Of a DNA stretch of 34,746 nt, positions 1 to 8,587 are shown in pieces. Position 1 is the first letter of the stretch; every line of letters begins with the position of its first letter. The notes beneath the pieces are model-generated. The model was not told the origin of the DNA and did no database searches. It saw only the letters and a program-made list of their open reading frames with translations. Source of the stretch: Alphaproteobacteria bacterium (GTDB lineage: Bacteria > Pseudomonadota > Alphaproteobacteria > Micavibrionales > Micavibrionaceae); assembly GCA_027482195.1 (NCBI GenBank), contig JAIXWE010000023.1, forward strand, positions 1-34,746. The letters run 5' to 3'. Both the position numbers and the translations under genes were made by a program.

Positions 1-1510
1 CACGGTAAAAACCCGGCTCATTCGACACAATCATTCCGGGTAACATCGCCTCTAACCCGCGTGGGGAAATGCTCGTCGCTTCTTCATGCACCGATAAATA
101 ACATCCCACACCGTGTCCCGTGCCATGCGCGTAATCTAACCCTTGCGTCCATAACGGCGCACGGGTCATCGCATCCAACTGCGCACCATTTGTGCCTTTG
201 GGAAAACGCGCGGTCGATAATGCGATATGCGCTTTTAACACATACGTGTAATGATTTTTCATCTCATCACTGATGCCGCCTAACGGAATAACGCGCGTGA
301 TGTCGGTTGTGCCGTCTTTATATTGCGCACCGGAATCAACCAGCAATAAACCAGGCGGCGTTATTTTTGCGAAATGATCTTTTGTGGCACGGTAGTGAAT
401 AATCGCACCATTTTCTGCCCACCCACAAATTGTTGCAAAGCTTCCACCGCGGTAACTTGGATGGGCTTTGCGCAAAGATTCCAAATAATCCGCAATAGTT
501 ATTTCATCCAAATCATGTGGTGACGGATGATGTTTTAACCAAAATAAAAATTTTGTGACAGCGACACCATCACGTATATGAGCCTGACGCATCGCGTTTT
601 GCTCCGCATCCGTCTTGCACGCGCGTGGAATGACGCAAGGATCACGCAGTGTTGCAATTTTCGCTTGAGAAATATTGCGTATGACAAAATCAGATGTCTT
701 GAAACCATCAACACCCGCAACACCTTTTAAATTCCGCAAATTTTGTGTGAAATCATGCGGTGGAAAAATGGCCACATCATTCCCCAAATGCGCGCGCACG
801 GAATCCGTTATCTTCTGCGCATCCATAAACAAATCGACCTGAGCGGTGTGCGTATTCAAAACCGCGCGGCATAATGGAATCGGATTATAATCAACATCGT
901 GCCCGCGAATATTCAACAACCACGCAACGGAATCGGGTGCGGTGAACACAAAAGAATCAATGCCTTTGCTTTTAAGTTCCGCCGCAATCCGCTCCCGCTT
1001 TTGTAAGGAGGAAAGCCCCGCAATCGCTTCGGGGAAAATCTCAACCTGCCCCATCACCTCGACAGGACGCTCCACCCAAATCTCATCAACAAGATTTCCT
1101 TCCGTGGGAACAAACGTGATGGCAAGCGGGTTTAAAATTTCTTCCATCTGGGTTATTTGCTGGCGTGTATGCAAGTTGGGGTCATAGCCAATACGCATCC
1201 CGTGCGCCGCATGTGTTTTCAACCAAGAGGCAATGGATGTTTTGGTGCTATCATCTACCATGAACATATTTCCATCGACTTGTGATTTTAACTGAAGCGT
1301 GTAACGCCCATCACTCATCACAACCGCTTTGTCTGTCAAAATAATGGCAACACCGGCCGAACCGCTAAAGCCCGTCAGGAACTCCAAACGCGCCGCATGC
1401 GCGGGTATAAATTCATTTTGATATTCATCTGTTTGCGGAACAATAACACCATCCAGCTTCAAACGGAGAAGACGATCACGCAAGGCATCAAGAGGGGCTT
1501 TTTGAGTCAT
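1..1510 (-). CDS. pepP: Xaa-Pro aminopeptidase (M24 family, long form), 3' end missing
   Basis: Metal-dependent cytosolic peptidase that removes N-terminal residues preceding proline. The frame is open from the ATG at 1510 to the left edge (about 503 codons), so the C-terminus lies outside. Residues 1 to about 300 look like the two creatinase-type N-terminal domains (early motif LTGFSGSAG). The M24 pita-bread domain follows. Metal ligands are D392 in VDSGAQY and D403 in GTTDITR, 11 residues apart as in E. coli aminopeptidase P. H466 lies in GTGHGVG and E498 in SNEPGFY. The last glutamate ligand is expected just beyond the edge. The layout matches the roughly 600-residue XPNPEP1-like form rather than the 440-residue E. 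coli form. No strong ribosome site is visible before the start. It is divergent from mipZ. The family call is firm; the exact symbol is less so. Confidence 0.9.
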   Translation of the reverse strand, partial: MTQKAPLDALRDRLLRLKLDGVIVPQTDEYQNEFIPAHAARLEFLTGFSGSAGVAIILTDKAVVMSDGRYTLQLKSQVDGNMFMVDDSTKTSIASWLKTHAAHGMRIGYDPNLHTRQQITQMEEILNPLAITFVPTEGNLVDEIWVERPVEVMGQVEIFPEAIAGLSSLQKRERIAAELKSKGIDSFVFTAPDSVAWLLNIRGHDVDYNPIPLCRAVLNTHTAQVDLFMDAQKITDSVRAHLGNDVAIFPPHDFTQNLRNLKGVAGVDGFKTSDFVIRNISQAKIATLRDPCVIPRACKTDAEQNAMRQAHIRDGVAVTKFLFWLKHHPSPHDLDEITIADYLESLRKAHPSYRGGSFATICGWAENGAIIHYRATKDHFAKITPPGLLLVDSGAQYKDGTTDITRVIPLGGISDEMKNHYTYVLKAHIALSTARFPKGTNGAQLDAMTRAPLWTQGLDYAHGTGHGVGCYLSVHEEATSISPRGLEAMLPGMIVSNEPGFYR

Positions 1511-1585
1511 GTGGATATTAAAGCATAAAAAAAAACGTCTGACTATCGCATGGATGAAGATAAAAACTTGTGGTACATAAAGAAA

Positions 1586-2380
1586 ATGGACGCAGTCATT
1601 TTGACATTCGGCAATGAAAAAGGCGGGTCGGGGAAATCCACCACCGCGATTCAAGTTGCCATTGGGCTTTTACGTTTGGGGTACCGTGTGGGAAGCCTTG
1701 ACCTTGATGCGCGCCAAGGAACAATGACACGGTTTTTTGCAAACCGCTTTTCAACAATCCAGCAACAGCGAATTCCCCTTCCCTCACCGACCCATTTTCC
1801 GTTAGAGCCCCAAGCGGGAGACACAACCCAAGACATTGAGAAAAAAGAACCCGACTTTTTTCTCAGCGCTTTGCATGAAATGAAACCCCATCATGATTTT
1901 ATCGTCATTGACACGGCGGGCGCACACACATTTTTGGGTCAATTGGCACATGCCCATGCTGATATCGTCATCACACCCTTGAATGACTCCGCGGTGGATC
2001 TTGACGTGATTGCACGCCGCGTGGCGGGCGATGTTGATTTTATCGAATCCGTTTATACGACGATGATTAAGGCAAGCCAGCGTGATGCAAAATCCATGCG
2101 CAATATCACCCCGCGCTGGATCGTTCTGCGAAACCGGCTTGTGAAAAATCAGGACCAGCTTGGTAATGATTTAAAAAATTTAGCGGAAAAATTTCACTTC
2201 GAACTCATCCACGGCATTCATGAGAACGTAAAATTTCGTGATTTGTTCAGTCAGGGTTTGAGTATTCTTGATCCTCTTCCCACGACGGAACTGTCCGACA
2301 TTACCGCGCGCCAAGATGTGCGCCAATTACTGCGTGCTCTTGATCCGGTGAAATTAAAAGGCTATCGTAGAAAACTATGA
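1586..2380 (+). CDS. mipZ: MipZ-type ParA ATPase, division-plane positioning
   Basis: P-loop ATPase of the ParA/MinD superfamily. In alphaproteobacteria MipZ binds ParB near the origins and forms a gradient that blocks FtsZ assembly at the poles. The deviant Walker A motif GNEKGGSGKST starts at residue 9, with the signature lysine at 12 and the P-loop lysine at 17. LDLDARQGT follows, and FIVIDTAGA is the Walker B-like region. The G-N-E-K-G-G start and the ENR-like segment after LDLDARQ match MipZ rather than ordinary ParA. The ATG at 1586 gives 264 residues and the short family-like N-terminus; an in-frame ATG at 1550 would add 12 residues of no family resemblance. Neither start has a clear Shine-Dalgarno. 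The stop overlaps the next ATG by four bases (ATGA), so the two genes are probably translationally coupled. Confidence 0.88.
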   Translation: MDAVILTFGNEKGGSGKSTTAIQVAIGLLRLGYRVGSLDLDARQGTMTRFFANRFSTIQQQRIPLPSPTHFPLEPQAGDTTQDIEKKEPDFFLSALHEMKPHHDFIVIDTAGAHTFLGQLAHAHADIVITPLNDSAVDLDVIARRVAGDVDFIESVYTTMIKASQRDAKSMRNITPRWIVLRNRLVKNQDQLGNDLKNLAEKFHFELIHGIHENVKFRDLFSQGLSILDPLPTTELSDITARQDVRQLLRALDPVKLKGYRRKL

Positions 2381-3333
2381 AAAGATTGAATGATTTAACT
2401 GAGCAAGAAGTTTTGGCACTCGCCATCTCGAACGAGGAAGAAGACTCCCGTATCTATCATAATCTCGCGTCCAAGCTTGCGAAAGACTTTCCGGCAACGG
2501 CAAAAATTTTTGAGGATATGGCGGCGGAAGAACAAGAACATAAAAATATGCTTCTTGATCTTCATCAAAAACAATTCGGGGACACACTTCCCTACATCAC
2601 TCGCCAAGATGTCAAAGGCTTTATGAAGCGTCAGCCTTTATGGCTGATGGATAAATTGAACATTGATGCCGTGCGCCGCATGGCGGAAATGATGGAATAT
2701 CAAGCGGCGGAATTTTACACCCAAGCGGCCGCCAAGGCGCAAAATGTCGAAGTGCGTAAATTGCTAGGTGATCTTGCGATCATTGAACGCAGTCATCAAC
2801 ATATGGCTGAAAACGCGGCGGAAATTCACGTCGCCGGTGATGCAAAATCGCAAGAAGATTTAAATGCGAAACGCATGTTCTTGTTACAAATTGTCCAACC
2901 GGGCTTAACCGGTTTGATTGATGGGTCAATTTCAACCTTGGCACCGATTTTTGCCGCCGCCTTCGCGACACACAGCTCACACGACGCGTTTGTTGTGGGG
3001 CTTGCCGCCTCAATCGGAAGCGGAATCAGCATGGGCTTAACCGAAGCCATGTCCGATGACGGGAAATTGACGGGTCGCGGTCACCCCGTCTTGCGCGGAA
3101 CTGTGTGCGGGGTCATGACCACGGTGGGTGGTTTGGGTCATACGCTCCCTTATCTTATTACTGATTTTTGGACGGCAACGACTGTTGCGGTCATTGTTGT
3201 TATTCTTGAATTATGGGCCATTTCATGGATCCGTTGGAAATATATGGACACGCCCTTCTCCTCGGCGATGGTTCAGGTGATTTTGGGTGGTATTTTAGTA
3301 CTCCTGACCGGTGTTTTAATCGGTGGATTTTAA
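2377..3333 (+). CDS. mbfA: MbfA-like membrane ferritin/VIT1 iron transporter
   Basis: 318 residues in two parts. Residues 1-160 are a ferritin/rubrerythrin-like four-helix domain with iron ligands in E20-E22, the EEQEH segment ending at H55, the MMEYQAAEFY helix and IIERSHQH. Residues from about 165 to 318 are a hydrophobic VIT1/CCC1-type domain with roughly five membrane spans, including DGSISTLAPIFAAAF and a GLTEAMSDD segment. This order is that of MbfA of Bradyrhizobium and Agrobacterium, which exports iron and protects against peroxide stress, and whose gene is usually controlled by Irr. No Irr box was identified here, and the gene begins inside the mipZ stop, so it may lack its own promoter. 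Function is assigned by domain architecture and is quite secure; the symbol rests on that architecture. Confidence 0.87.
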   Translation: MKRLNDLTEQEVLALAISNEEEDSRIYHNLASKLAKDFPATAKIFEDMAAEEQEHKNMLLDLHQKQFGDTLPYITRQDVKGFMKRQPLWLMDKLNIDAVRRMAEMMEYQAAEFYTQAAAKAQNVEVRKLLGDLAIIERSHQHMAENAAEIHVAGDAKSQEDLNAKRMFLLQIVQPGLTGLIDGSISTLAPIFAAAFATHSSHDAFVVGLAASIGSGISMGLTEAMSDDGKLTGRGHPVLRGTVCGVMTTVGGLGHTLPYLITDFWTATTVAVIVVILELWAISWIRWKYMDTPFSSAMVQVILGGILVLLTGVLIGGF

Positions 3334-3376
3334 AAATACGTCTTTCCAACAGGTCTAAAATCATTATCATCGCGTC

Positions 3377-4255
3377 ATGACATTTCGACCGATCCGTAAG
3401 GCTGTTTTTCCCGTGGCGGGTTTGGGCACGCGCTTTCTTCCCGCAACCAAAGTGATGCCGAAAGAAATGCTCACCCTTCTTGATCGCCCTCTCATCCAAC
3501 ATGCGATTGAGGAAGCAAAAGACGCGGGGATCGAAGAATTTATTTTGGTCATCTCGCGCGGCAAAGAAATTTTGGTGGATCATTTCAATTCTGCACCGGA
3601 ACTAGAAGATATTTTACAATCCCGTGGAAAAAAAGATGCCCTCGCCAAGGTCTCTGAATCAACACTTGATGACGGCACCTTGCAAACAGCCCTTCAAACC
3701 GAAGCGCTGGGTTTGGGCCATGCGGTGTGGTGCGCACGCAGTCTTGTGGGTGATGAACCCTTCGCGGTGTTGCTTCCCGATGATGTCATTCAAAATCCGA
3801 AAGGATGTTTGTCACAAATGGTTGAAACCTATAACCAATATGGTGGCAATGTTATTGCGGTTGAAAATGTTCCGCGTGAACTTGTTTCCAATTATGGTAT
3901 CATCGAAGGCGAAAATGATAATGGCCAAACGATTGACATTCGCGGCCTTGTTGAAAAACCCGCCGTGGAAACATCTCCGTCAACACTTGCGATTATTGGG
4001 CGTTATATTTTGCAACCTGAAATTTTTGGGGAATTGGCACGCAAAGAAAAAGGCTTGGGCGGTGAAATTCAATTGACCGACGCCATGGCGCGGCTTTTGA
4101 AAAACCAAAAATTTACGGGCTTGCGTTTTGCCGGAACACGTTATGATTGCGGGAATAAACTGGGTTTCATTGCCGCCAATGTGGCTTACGCGCTTCAAGA
4201 TACCGATATTAAAGACTCTTTGCGTCCTCTTGTTCAAAAATTAATAGGATCATAA
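3377..4255 (+). CDS. galU: UTP-glucose-1-phosphate uridylyltransferase
   Basis: Makes UDP-glucose from UTP and glucose 1-phosphate for surface polysaccharides. The nucleotide-binding signature GLGTRFLPATKVMPKEM begins at residue 16, followed by DRPLIQHAIEEA. Other family segments are EALGLGHAVWCAR, VLLPDDVI (the metal/nucleotide aspartates), the VEKP segment (GLVEKPAVETSPS), GRYIL and GGEIQLTDAMARLL. Length is 292 residues, normal for bacterial GalU. The ATG at 3377 has only a weak ribosome site. It lies 43 bases after the MbfA-like gene and only 3 bases before the ChpT-like gene, so galU and that gene are likely cotranscribed. Confidence 0.94.
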   Translation: MTFRPIRKAVFPVAGLGTRFLPATKVMPKEMLTLLDRPLIQHAIEEAKDAGIEEFILVISRGKEILVDHFNSAPELEDILQSRGKKDALAKVSESTLDDGTLQTALQTEALGLGHAVWCARSLVGDEPFAVLLPDDVIQNPKGCLSQMVETYNQYGGNVIAVENVPRELVSNYGIIEGENDNGQTIDIRGLVEKPAVETSPSTLAIIGRYILQPEIFGELARKEKGLGGEIQLTDAMARLLKNQKFTGLRFAGTRYDCGNKLGFIAANVAYALQDTDIKDSLRPLVQKLIGS

Positions 4256-4258
4256 ATC

Positions 4259-4900
4259 ATGACTGATACAAAAAAAATTGCGGCTATTTTAGAACTGCTT
4301 TCCTCGCGCATTTGCCACGATGTCATCTCACCGATCGGGGCCATCAATAACGGCATTGAATTCATGGAAGATGCCGGGGATGATTTGGAAAGTATCAAAC
4401 AAGCGTCTGAGCTGATCGCCCATTCCGCGCAAGCGGCGGCCGCACGGGTGCAAGCCTTTCGCATCGCTTATGGTGCGGGCGGGCGTGATGGAAATATCAA
4501 ACCTGAAGATATTCAAAAAGCCTTTGGTGCCTTATGCCGCGGGGATGGCAAAATTCGTCAAAGCTGGGATCCCTTCTCACCACTGGGGATTGATTCTAAA
4601 CGTACCGGATTTTGCAAAGTGTTGATGGGCGCTTTGATGCTCGCGGCGGAAACCTTGCCAAAAGGCGGCACAGTTTTTGTCGATGATGGAAAAGATAAAA
4701 CCATTATCCGTACTGAGGGCGTTGACGCAACCTTGCGCGAAGGGGTGGAAAATGCGTTGAACGGTGACACGTCCCCCGATGATCTTGACCCCCGCCTCGT
4801 ACATCCGTATGCGCTGGGTCTCATTGCCAAAAGTTACGGGCTTGAGGTCAAGCTTGCAAATAAAGGCGAAAACAGCGTTTCTTTCGAAATTTCTGCTTAA
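4259..4900 (+). CDS. chpT: ChpT-like histidine phosphotransferase
   Basis: 213 residues resembling ChpT, the dimeric histidine-kinase-like phosphotransferase that passes phosphate from CckA to CtrA and CpdR in alphaproteobacteria. The N-terminal helix carries the H-box SRICHDVISPIGAINNGIEF with the candidate phospho-histidine at residue 20. A degenerate kinase-like domain follows without N or G boxes, ending in an ALGLIAKSYGLEVKL segment typical of the family. No transmembrane or sensor region is present. The start sits 3 bases after galU. It is followed by the chemotaxis operon, so a role in that pathway instead of the CtrA relay cannot be excluded. The family assignment rests on the H-box and length. 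Confidence 0.78.
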   Translation: MTDTKKIAAILELLSSRICHDVISPIGAINNGIEFMEDAGDDLESIKQASELIAHSAQAAAARVQAFRIAYGAGGRDGNIKPEDIQKAFGALCRGDGKIRQSWDPFSPLGIDSKRTGFCKVLMGALMLAAETLPKGGTVFVDDGKDKTIIRTEGVDATLREGVENALNGDTSPDDLDPRLVHPYALGLIAKSYGLEVKLANKGENSVSFEISA

Positions 4901-4909
4901 AAACCAAAC

Positions 4910-4942
4910 CCCTTCCCAAGTTTGCTAACAACTTGTTAAGGG
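4910..4942 (+). promoter_or_regulatory. Hairpin overlapping a CtrA-like half-matched box before cheA
   Basis: The 108-base gap between the ChpT-like gene and cheA holds an inverted repeat: CAAGTT (4917-4922) and AACTTG (4930-4935) with a 7-base loop, extended by outer arms CCCTT (4910-4914) and AAGGG (4938-4942). The same bases read CTAA-N7-TTAA at 4925-4939, one base from the CtrA consensus TTAA-N7-TTAA. There is no U-run, so it is a poor terminator. It could be a transcript hairpin or a CtrA-family site; sequence alone does not decide. Confidence 0.35.
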
Positions 4943-5008
4943 CTTTCAGGCAATGTGAAAAGTGGCCTTTACGGCTTTTCTTTGCGTGAGCCTTTAGCGG
5001 AGAATTCC

Positions 5009-7684
5009 ATGGACGATCTTATTGCCGAATTTATCACCGAAACCAATGAAAGCTTGCAAGAGCTTGATACGGATCTCATCCGTTTGGAGCAAAATCCAAA
5101 TGATAAAGATCTCATTTCAAAAATCTTTCGCCTTATGCACACCATCAAAGGCACATGCGGATTTTTAGGCTTGCCGCGTTTGGAAACGGTGGCGCACCGT
5201 GCGGAAAATGTTATGGGGCGTTTTCGTGATGGTGATTTGAATGTCACCCCGGCTTATGTGAGCTTGATTTTAGAATCACTTGACCGCGTGCGCTCCCTTC
5301 TTGGGCATATTGAAAAAAATGGTACGGAACCCGATGGGTCAGATGCGGAATTGATCGCCAAACTTGATGCTGTTTACGAAGGGCGTGATCACGAATCTAC
5401 ACCCGCAAAGCCCGCCCCCGCCGCCCCAACATCTGATATGCCGATTATTCCCGAAGGGCGGGAGTCAACTTTGGAAGAATTGGATGCAATTTTTGCGGCC
5501 ACGCCCGTTCTTGCACCAACGCTGAGCGCGCCGACCCCAGTCATCACAGAAGATCTTGCCCCTGTGAAAGAAGATCCCCGCGAAGAAAATAAAGAATCAT
5601 CACTTGCCAATCAAACATTGCGCGTCAATGTTGATGTGCTTGAGAACCTGATGACCATGGTGTCGGAATTGGTTTTGACACGCAATCAATTGTTGCAAAT
5701 TTCGCGCGCACAACGTGCGGAATCCGCCAAGGAAAAAACAAGTTACACGGGCCCGTTGCAACGGCTTAATCACGTTGTCTCGGATTTGCAAGACGGCGTA
5801 ATGAAAACGCGCATGCAACCGATTGGCAATGCGTGGGCGAAATTGCCGCGCATTATTCGTGATTTATCACAAGAATTAAAAAAGAAAATTGATCTTGTGA
5901 TGATCGGTCAAGAAACGGAACTTGACCGCCAGGTTCTTGAGATGATCAAAGACCCTCTCACACATATGATCCGCAATTCCGGCGATCACGGAATTGAAAT
6001 TCCTGCGGATCGCGTTAAGGCGGGCAAGCTTGAGACCGGAACAATCACCCTCAAGGCCTTTCATGAAGGCGGGCACATCATCATTCAAATTATTGATGAT
6101 GGTAAAGGCTTGCCGATGGCGAGAATCAAACAAAAAATCATCCAAAATGGGCTGGCAACAGAAGCAGAACTTGCCACCATGTCGACCCAGCAAATTCAGC
6201 AATTTATTTTCAAAGCCGGATTTTCAACCGCGGATAAGGTCACATCCGTCTCTGGTCGCGGCGTGGGCATGGATGTTGTGCGCACCAATATTGAAAAAAT
6301 TGGTGGCTCGATTGAATTGCAATCGATTGAAGGCAAGGGTTCAACCTTCACCATCAAAATCCCCCTCACCTTGGCAATTGTGTCATCCCTCATTGTGGAA
6401 TCAGGTGGGGAACGTTTCGCGATTCCGCAATTGTCGGTCAATGAATTGGTCTTAACCTCGGAAAAATCAGATCAGCAAATTGAGATGATCAAAGGCACGC
6501 CGGTTTTTCGCCTGCGCAACAAACTCTTGCCGCTTGTGTCGTTAGAGAGGTTGTTAAATCTCTCCCCTGAATCTGAGGTGCAAAATTTTGATCATAAATA
6601 TATCATCGTGACCCAAGTTGGGGCCTATCGTTTTGGTATTATTGTTGATCGTGTTTTTGATACGGAAGAAATTGTTGTGAAGCCCGTTTCAAAAATCTTG
6701 CGTAATATTGAGATGTTCTCGGGCAATACCATCTTGGGCGATGGAAGCGTCATTATGATTCTTGATCCGGGCGGTATTGCGAAAATGGCGGGCGAGAATG
6801 ATGCACCGATTGAACAAGATCTTGATCAGGCGAATGATCTTATCGCCGGGCGTGAGAAAACATCGCTTCTTCTTTTCATGGCTGGAAACGACACCTTAAA
6901 GGCGGTGCCATTATCACTTGTGGCGCGACTTGAAAATATTGCGGTGTCGCAAATCGAATATGCTTCAAACCAAATGATGATTCAGTATCGCGGTAAATTG
7001 ATGCCGCTCATCGCCTATAACGATGCGGTCAAACTTCATGATCAGAAAACAAAACCTGTTCTTGTCTTTACCGAACGCGGTCGCAGCATGGGTTTAATTG
7101 TCGATGAGATTGTTGATATCACTGAACAATTTATCGACCTTCAAACTGACTCCAATTCCCAAGGTGTTTTGGGAAGCACCATCATTAATGGCAAAGCAAC
7201 GGAGCTGGTTGATGTGAATCATTACCTGCGCAGTGTGTTCACCGACTTTTTCAAAAATCATGGCGATGACCCTTACCTCACGCCTCATGGTACGGCCGGG
7301 TCACGCAAGCGCCGCGTGTTGTTGATTGATGACAGCCCATTCTTCCGCAATATGCTGACGCCACTTTTATCGGTTTCAGGATATGAAGTTGTTTCACTCG
7401 AAAGCCCGATAAAAGCCTTGGAAATGGCTGAGAATGGCGAACATTTTGATATCATCATTTCCGATATTGAGATGCCAGACATGTCCGGTTTTGAATTTGC
7501 AACCCGTGTGCGGGCTGGAGGGCAATGGCAATCCATTCCGCTTTTGGCTTTGTCGTCACACGCGACACCGCAAGATATGGATCACGGATTTAAAGTTGGC
7601 TTTAACGGTTATGTTGCAAAATTTGATCGCGACACCTTGTTAAGCGCGATTAATCAAACCTTGATCGGAGGGCAACAATCATGA
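5009..7684 (+). CDS. cheA: Hybrid chemotaxis kinase CheA with second CheW-like domain and receiver
   Basis: 891 residues, longer than classical CheA (about 650). Order: P1/Hpt with H44 in MHTIKGTCGFLG; a Pro/Ala-rich linker at about 140-190 with no recognisable P2; the P3 dimerisation helices (LRVNVDVLENLMTMVSELV); the P4 kinase with N323 and H327 in RNSGDHGIE, IDDGKGLP and the GRGVGMDVVR G2 box; a P5 CheW-like domain; a second CheW-like domain near 620-740; and a C-terminal receiver with D774/D775, phospho-acceptor D819 and K871. The ATG at 5009 is preferred because AGCGGAG lies just upstream and P1 begins directly. A GTG at 4955 would add 18 unrelated residues. The stop overlaps cheW by ATGA. 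The receiver may act as a phosphate sink or switch for the kinase; that is inference. Confidence 0.95.
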   Translation: MDDLIAEFITETNESLQELDTDLIRLEQNPNDKDLISKIFRLMHTIKGTCGFLGLPRLETVAHRAENVMGRFRDGDLNVTPAYVSLILESLDRVRSLLGHIEKNGTEPDGSDAELIAKLDAVYEGRDHESTPAKPAPAAPTSDMPIIPEGRESTLEELDAIFAATPVLAPTLSAPTPVITEDLAPVKEDPREENKESSLANQTLRVNVDVLENLMTMVSELVLTRNQLLQISRAQRAESAKEKTSYTGPLQRLNHVVSDLQDGVMKTRMQPIGNAWAKLPRIIRDLSQELKKKIDLVMIGQETELDRQVLEMIKDPLTHMIRNSGDHGIEIPADRVKAGKLETGTITLKAFHEGGHIIIQIIDDGKGLPMARIKQKIIQNGLATEAELATMSTQQIQQFIFKAGFSTADKVTSVSGRGVGMDVVRTNIEKIGGSIELQSIEGKGSTFTIKIPLTLAIVSSLIVESGGERFAIPQLSVNELVLTSEKSDQQIEMIKGTPVFRLRNKLLPLVSLERLLNLSPESEVQNFDHKYIIVTQVGAYRFGIIVDRVFDTEEIVVKPVSKILRNIEMFSGNTILGDGSVIMILDPGGIAKMAGENDAPIEQDLDQANDLIAGREKTSLLLFMAGNDTLKAVPLSLVARLENIAVSQIEYASNQMMIQYRGKLMPLIAYNDAVKLHDQKTKPVLVFTERGRSMGLIVDEIVDITEQFIDLQTDSNSQGVLGSTIINGKATELVDVNHYLRSVFTDFFKNHGDDPYLTPHGTAGSRKRRVLLIDDSPFFRNMLTPLLSVSGYEVVSLESPIKALEMAENGEHFDIIISDIEMPDMSGFEFATRVRAGGQWQSIPLLALSSHATPQDMDHGFKVGFNGYVAKFDRDTLLSAINQTLIGGQQS

Positions 7685-8166
7685 TCGACACCGCCTCACA
7701 AAACGCATCCGAGACGCGCGCGCGCACAGGAACCACGCGTGATTTCTTGACCTTGCGCATCAATGGCCAGTTGTTCGGAATTCCCATTCTTCAAGTTCAA
7801 GATGTTTTGGGCGAAGTGCATTTAAGCCGCGTTCCTCTCGCCCCGCCTCAGGTTGCGGGCTCGCTCAATTTGCGCGGGCGTATTGTGACCGCAATCGATG
7901 TGCGTAAATGTTTGGGGCTTTCACAACCTGATTCCACATTGAAACGTATGAGCGTGGTGGTGGAACAAGATCATGAGCTTTATAGCCTGATGATTGATCG
8001 CGTTGGTGATGTTTTATCCTTATATGACGAAGATTTTGAGCACACCCCCGCAACGCTTGACCCTGCTTGGCGGGCGATGGCCACGGGCATTTACCGTCTC
8101 GAATCTGACTTGCTTGTTATTCTTGATGTGCCAAAATTACTCAAGACGCTGACTTTGATGAATTAG
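7681..8166 (+). CDS. cheW: Chemotaxis coupling protein CheW
   Basis: 161-residue adaptor that links chemoreceptors to CheA in signalling arrays. It consists of a single CheW/SH3-like domain: FLTLRINGQLFGIPILQVQDVLG, then VAGSLNLRGRIVTAIDVRKCLGL with the conserved NLRG turn, and VDRVGDV-like MIDRVGDVLSL near the C-terminus. About 20 residues of polar N-terminal extension precede the domain. The ATG overlaps the cheA stop (ATGA), implying coupled synthesis with the kinase, and cheY follows after 20 bases. Confidence 0.95.
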   Translation: MIDTASQNASETRARTGTTRDFLTLRINGQLFGIPILQVQDVLGEVHLSRVPLAPPQVAGSLNLRGRIVTAIDVRKCLGLSQPDSTLKRMSVVVEQDHELYSLMIDRVGDVLSLYDEDFEHTPATLDPAWRAMATGIYRLESDLLVILDVPKLLKTLTLMN

Positions 8167-8186
8167 GTTTATAAAGGATCTTGATA

Positions 8187-8558
8187 ATGTCAAAATTATG
8201 TTTGGTGGTGGATGATAGTGGTGTGGTGCGCAAGATTGCACGCCGCATCGCCGAAGAATTAGGATTTAGTGTGCGCGAGGCCGAAGATGGGCAAAAAGCC
8301 TATGAGGCGTGCCAAGACACGATGCCCGAAGCGATTTTGCTTGATTGGAATATGCCGGTGATGAGCGGGATCGAGTTTTTGGAAAAATTGCGGCAAATGC
8401 CAAATGGCGCATATCCAAAAGTTGTCTTTTGCACAACGGAAAATGACATGGCGCATATTCAACGTGCGATGATTGCCGGGGCCAATGAATATATTATGAA
8501 GCCTTTTGACACCGAAATCGTTCAATCAAAATTCATTCAAATCGGCCTGATTGATTAA
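8187..8558 (+). CDS. cheY: Single-domain response regulator CheY
   Basis: 123 residues, one receiver domain and nothing else. Acidic pair D9/D10, phospho-acceptor D53 in LLDWNMPVMSG, T83 in VFCTTEND, and K105 in YIMKPFD complete the active site. The DWNMP motif after the phospho-aspartate is typical of true CheY proteins. The ATG at 8187 is chosen because AAAGGAT lies about 8 bases upstream; a TTG two codons earlier is less likely. It lies in the che operon between cheW and cheB and is presumably the output that binds the flagellar switch. Confidence 0.94.
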   Translation: MSKLCLVVDDSGVVRKIARRIAEELGFSVREAEDGQKAYEACQDTMPEAILLDWNMPVMSGIEFLEKLRQMPNGAYPKVVFCTTENDMAHIQRAMIAGANEYIMKPFDTEIVQSKFIQIGLID

Positions 8559-8587
8559 AGAAACCCCAACAAACGCGGAGTTTTTGC

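Noticed and set aside
3200-3583. 127-codon minus-strand frame across the mbfA-galU junction
   Set aside because: Antisense to two clearly conserved genes; no family resemblance.
3624-4076. 150-codon open frame within galU, same strand
   Set aside because: It lies wholly inside galU in another frame. Its translation is rich in Trp, Met and Cys and matches nothing, while galU is intact.
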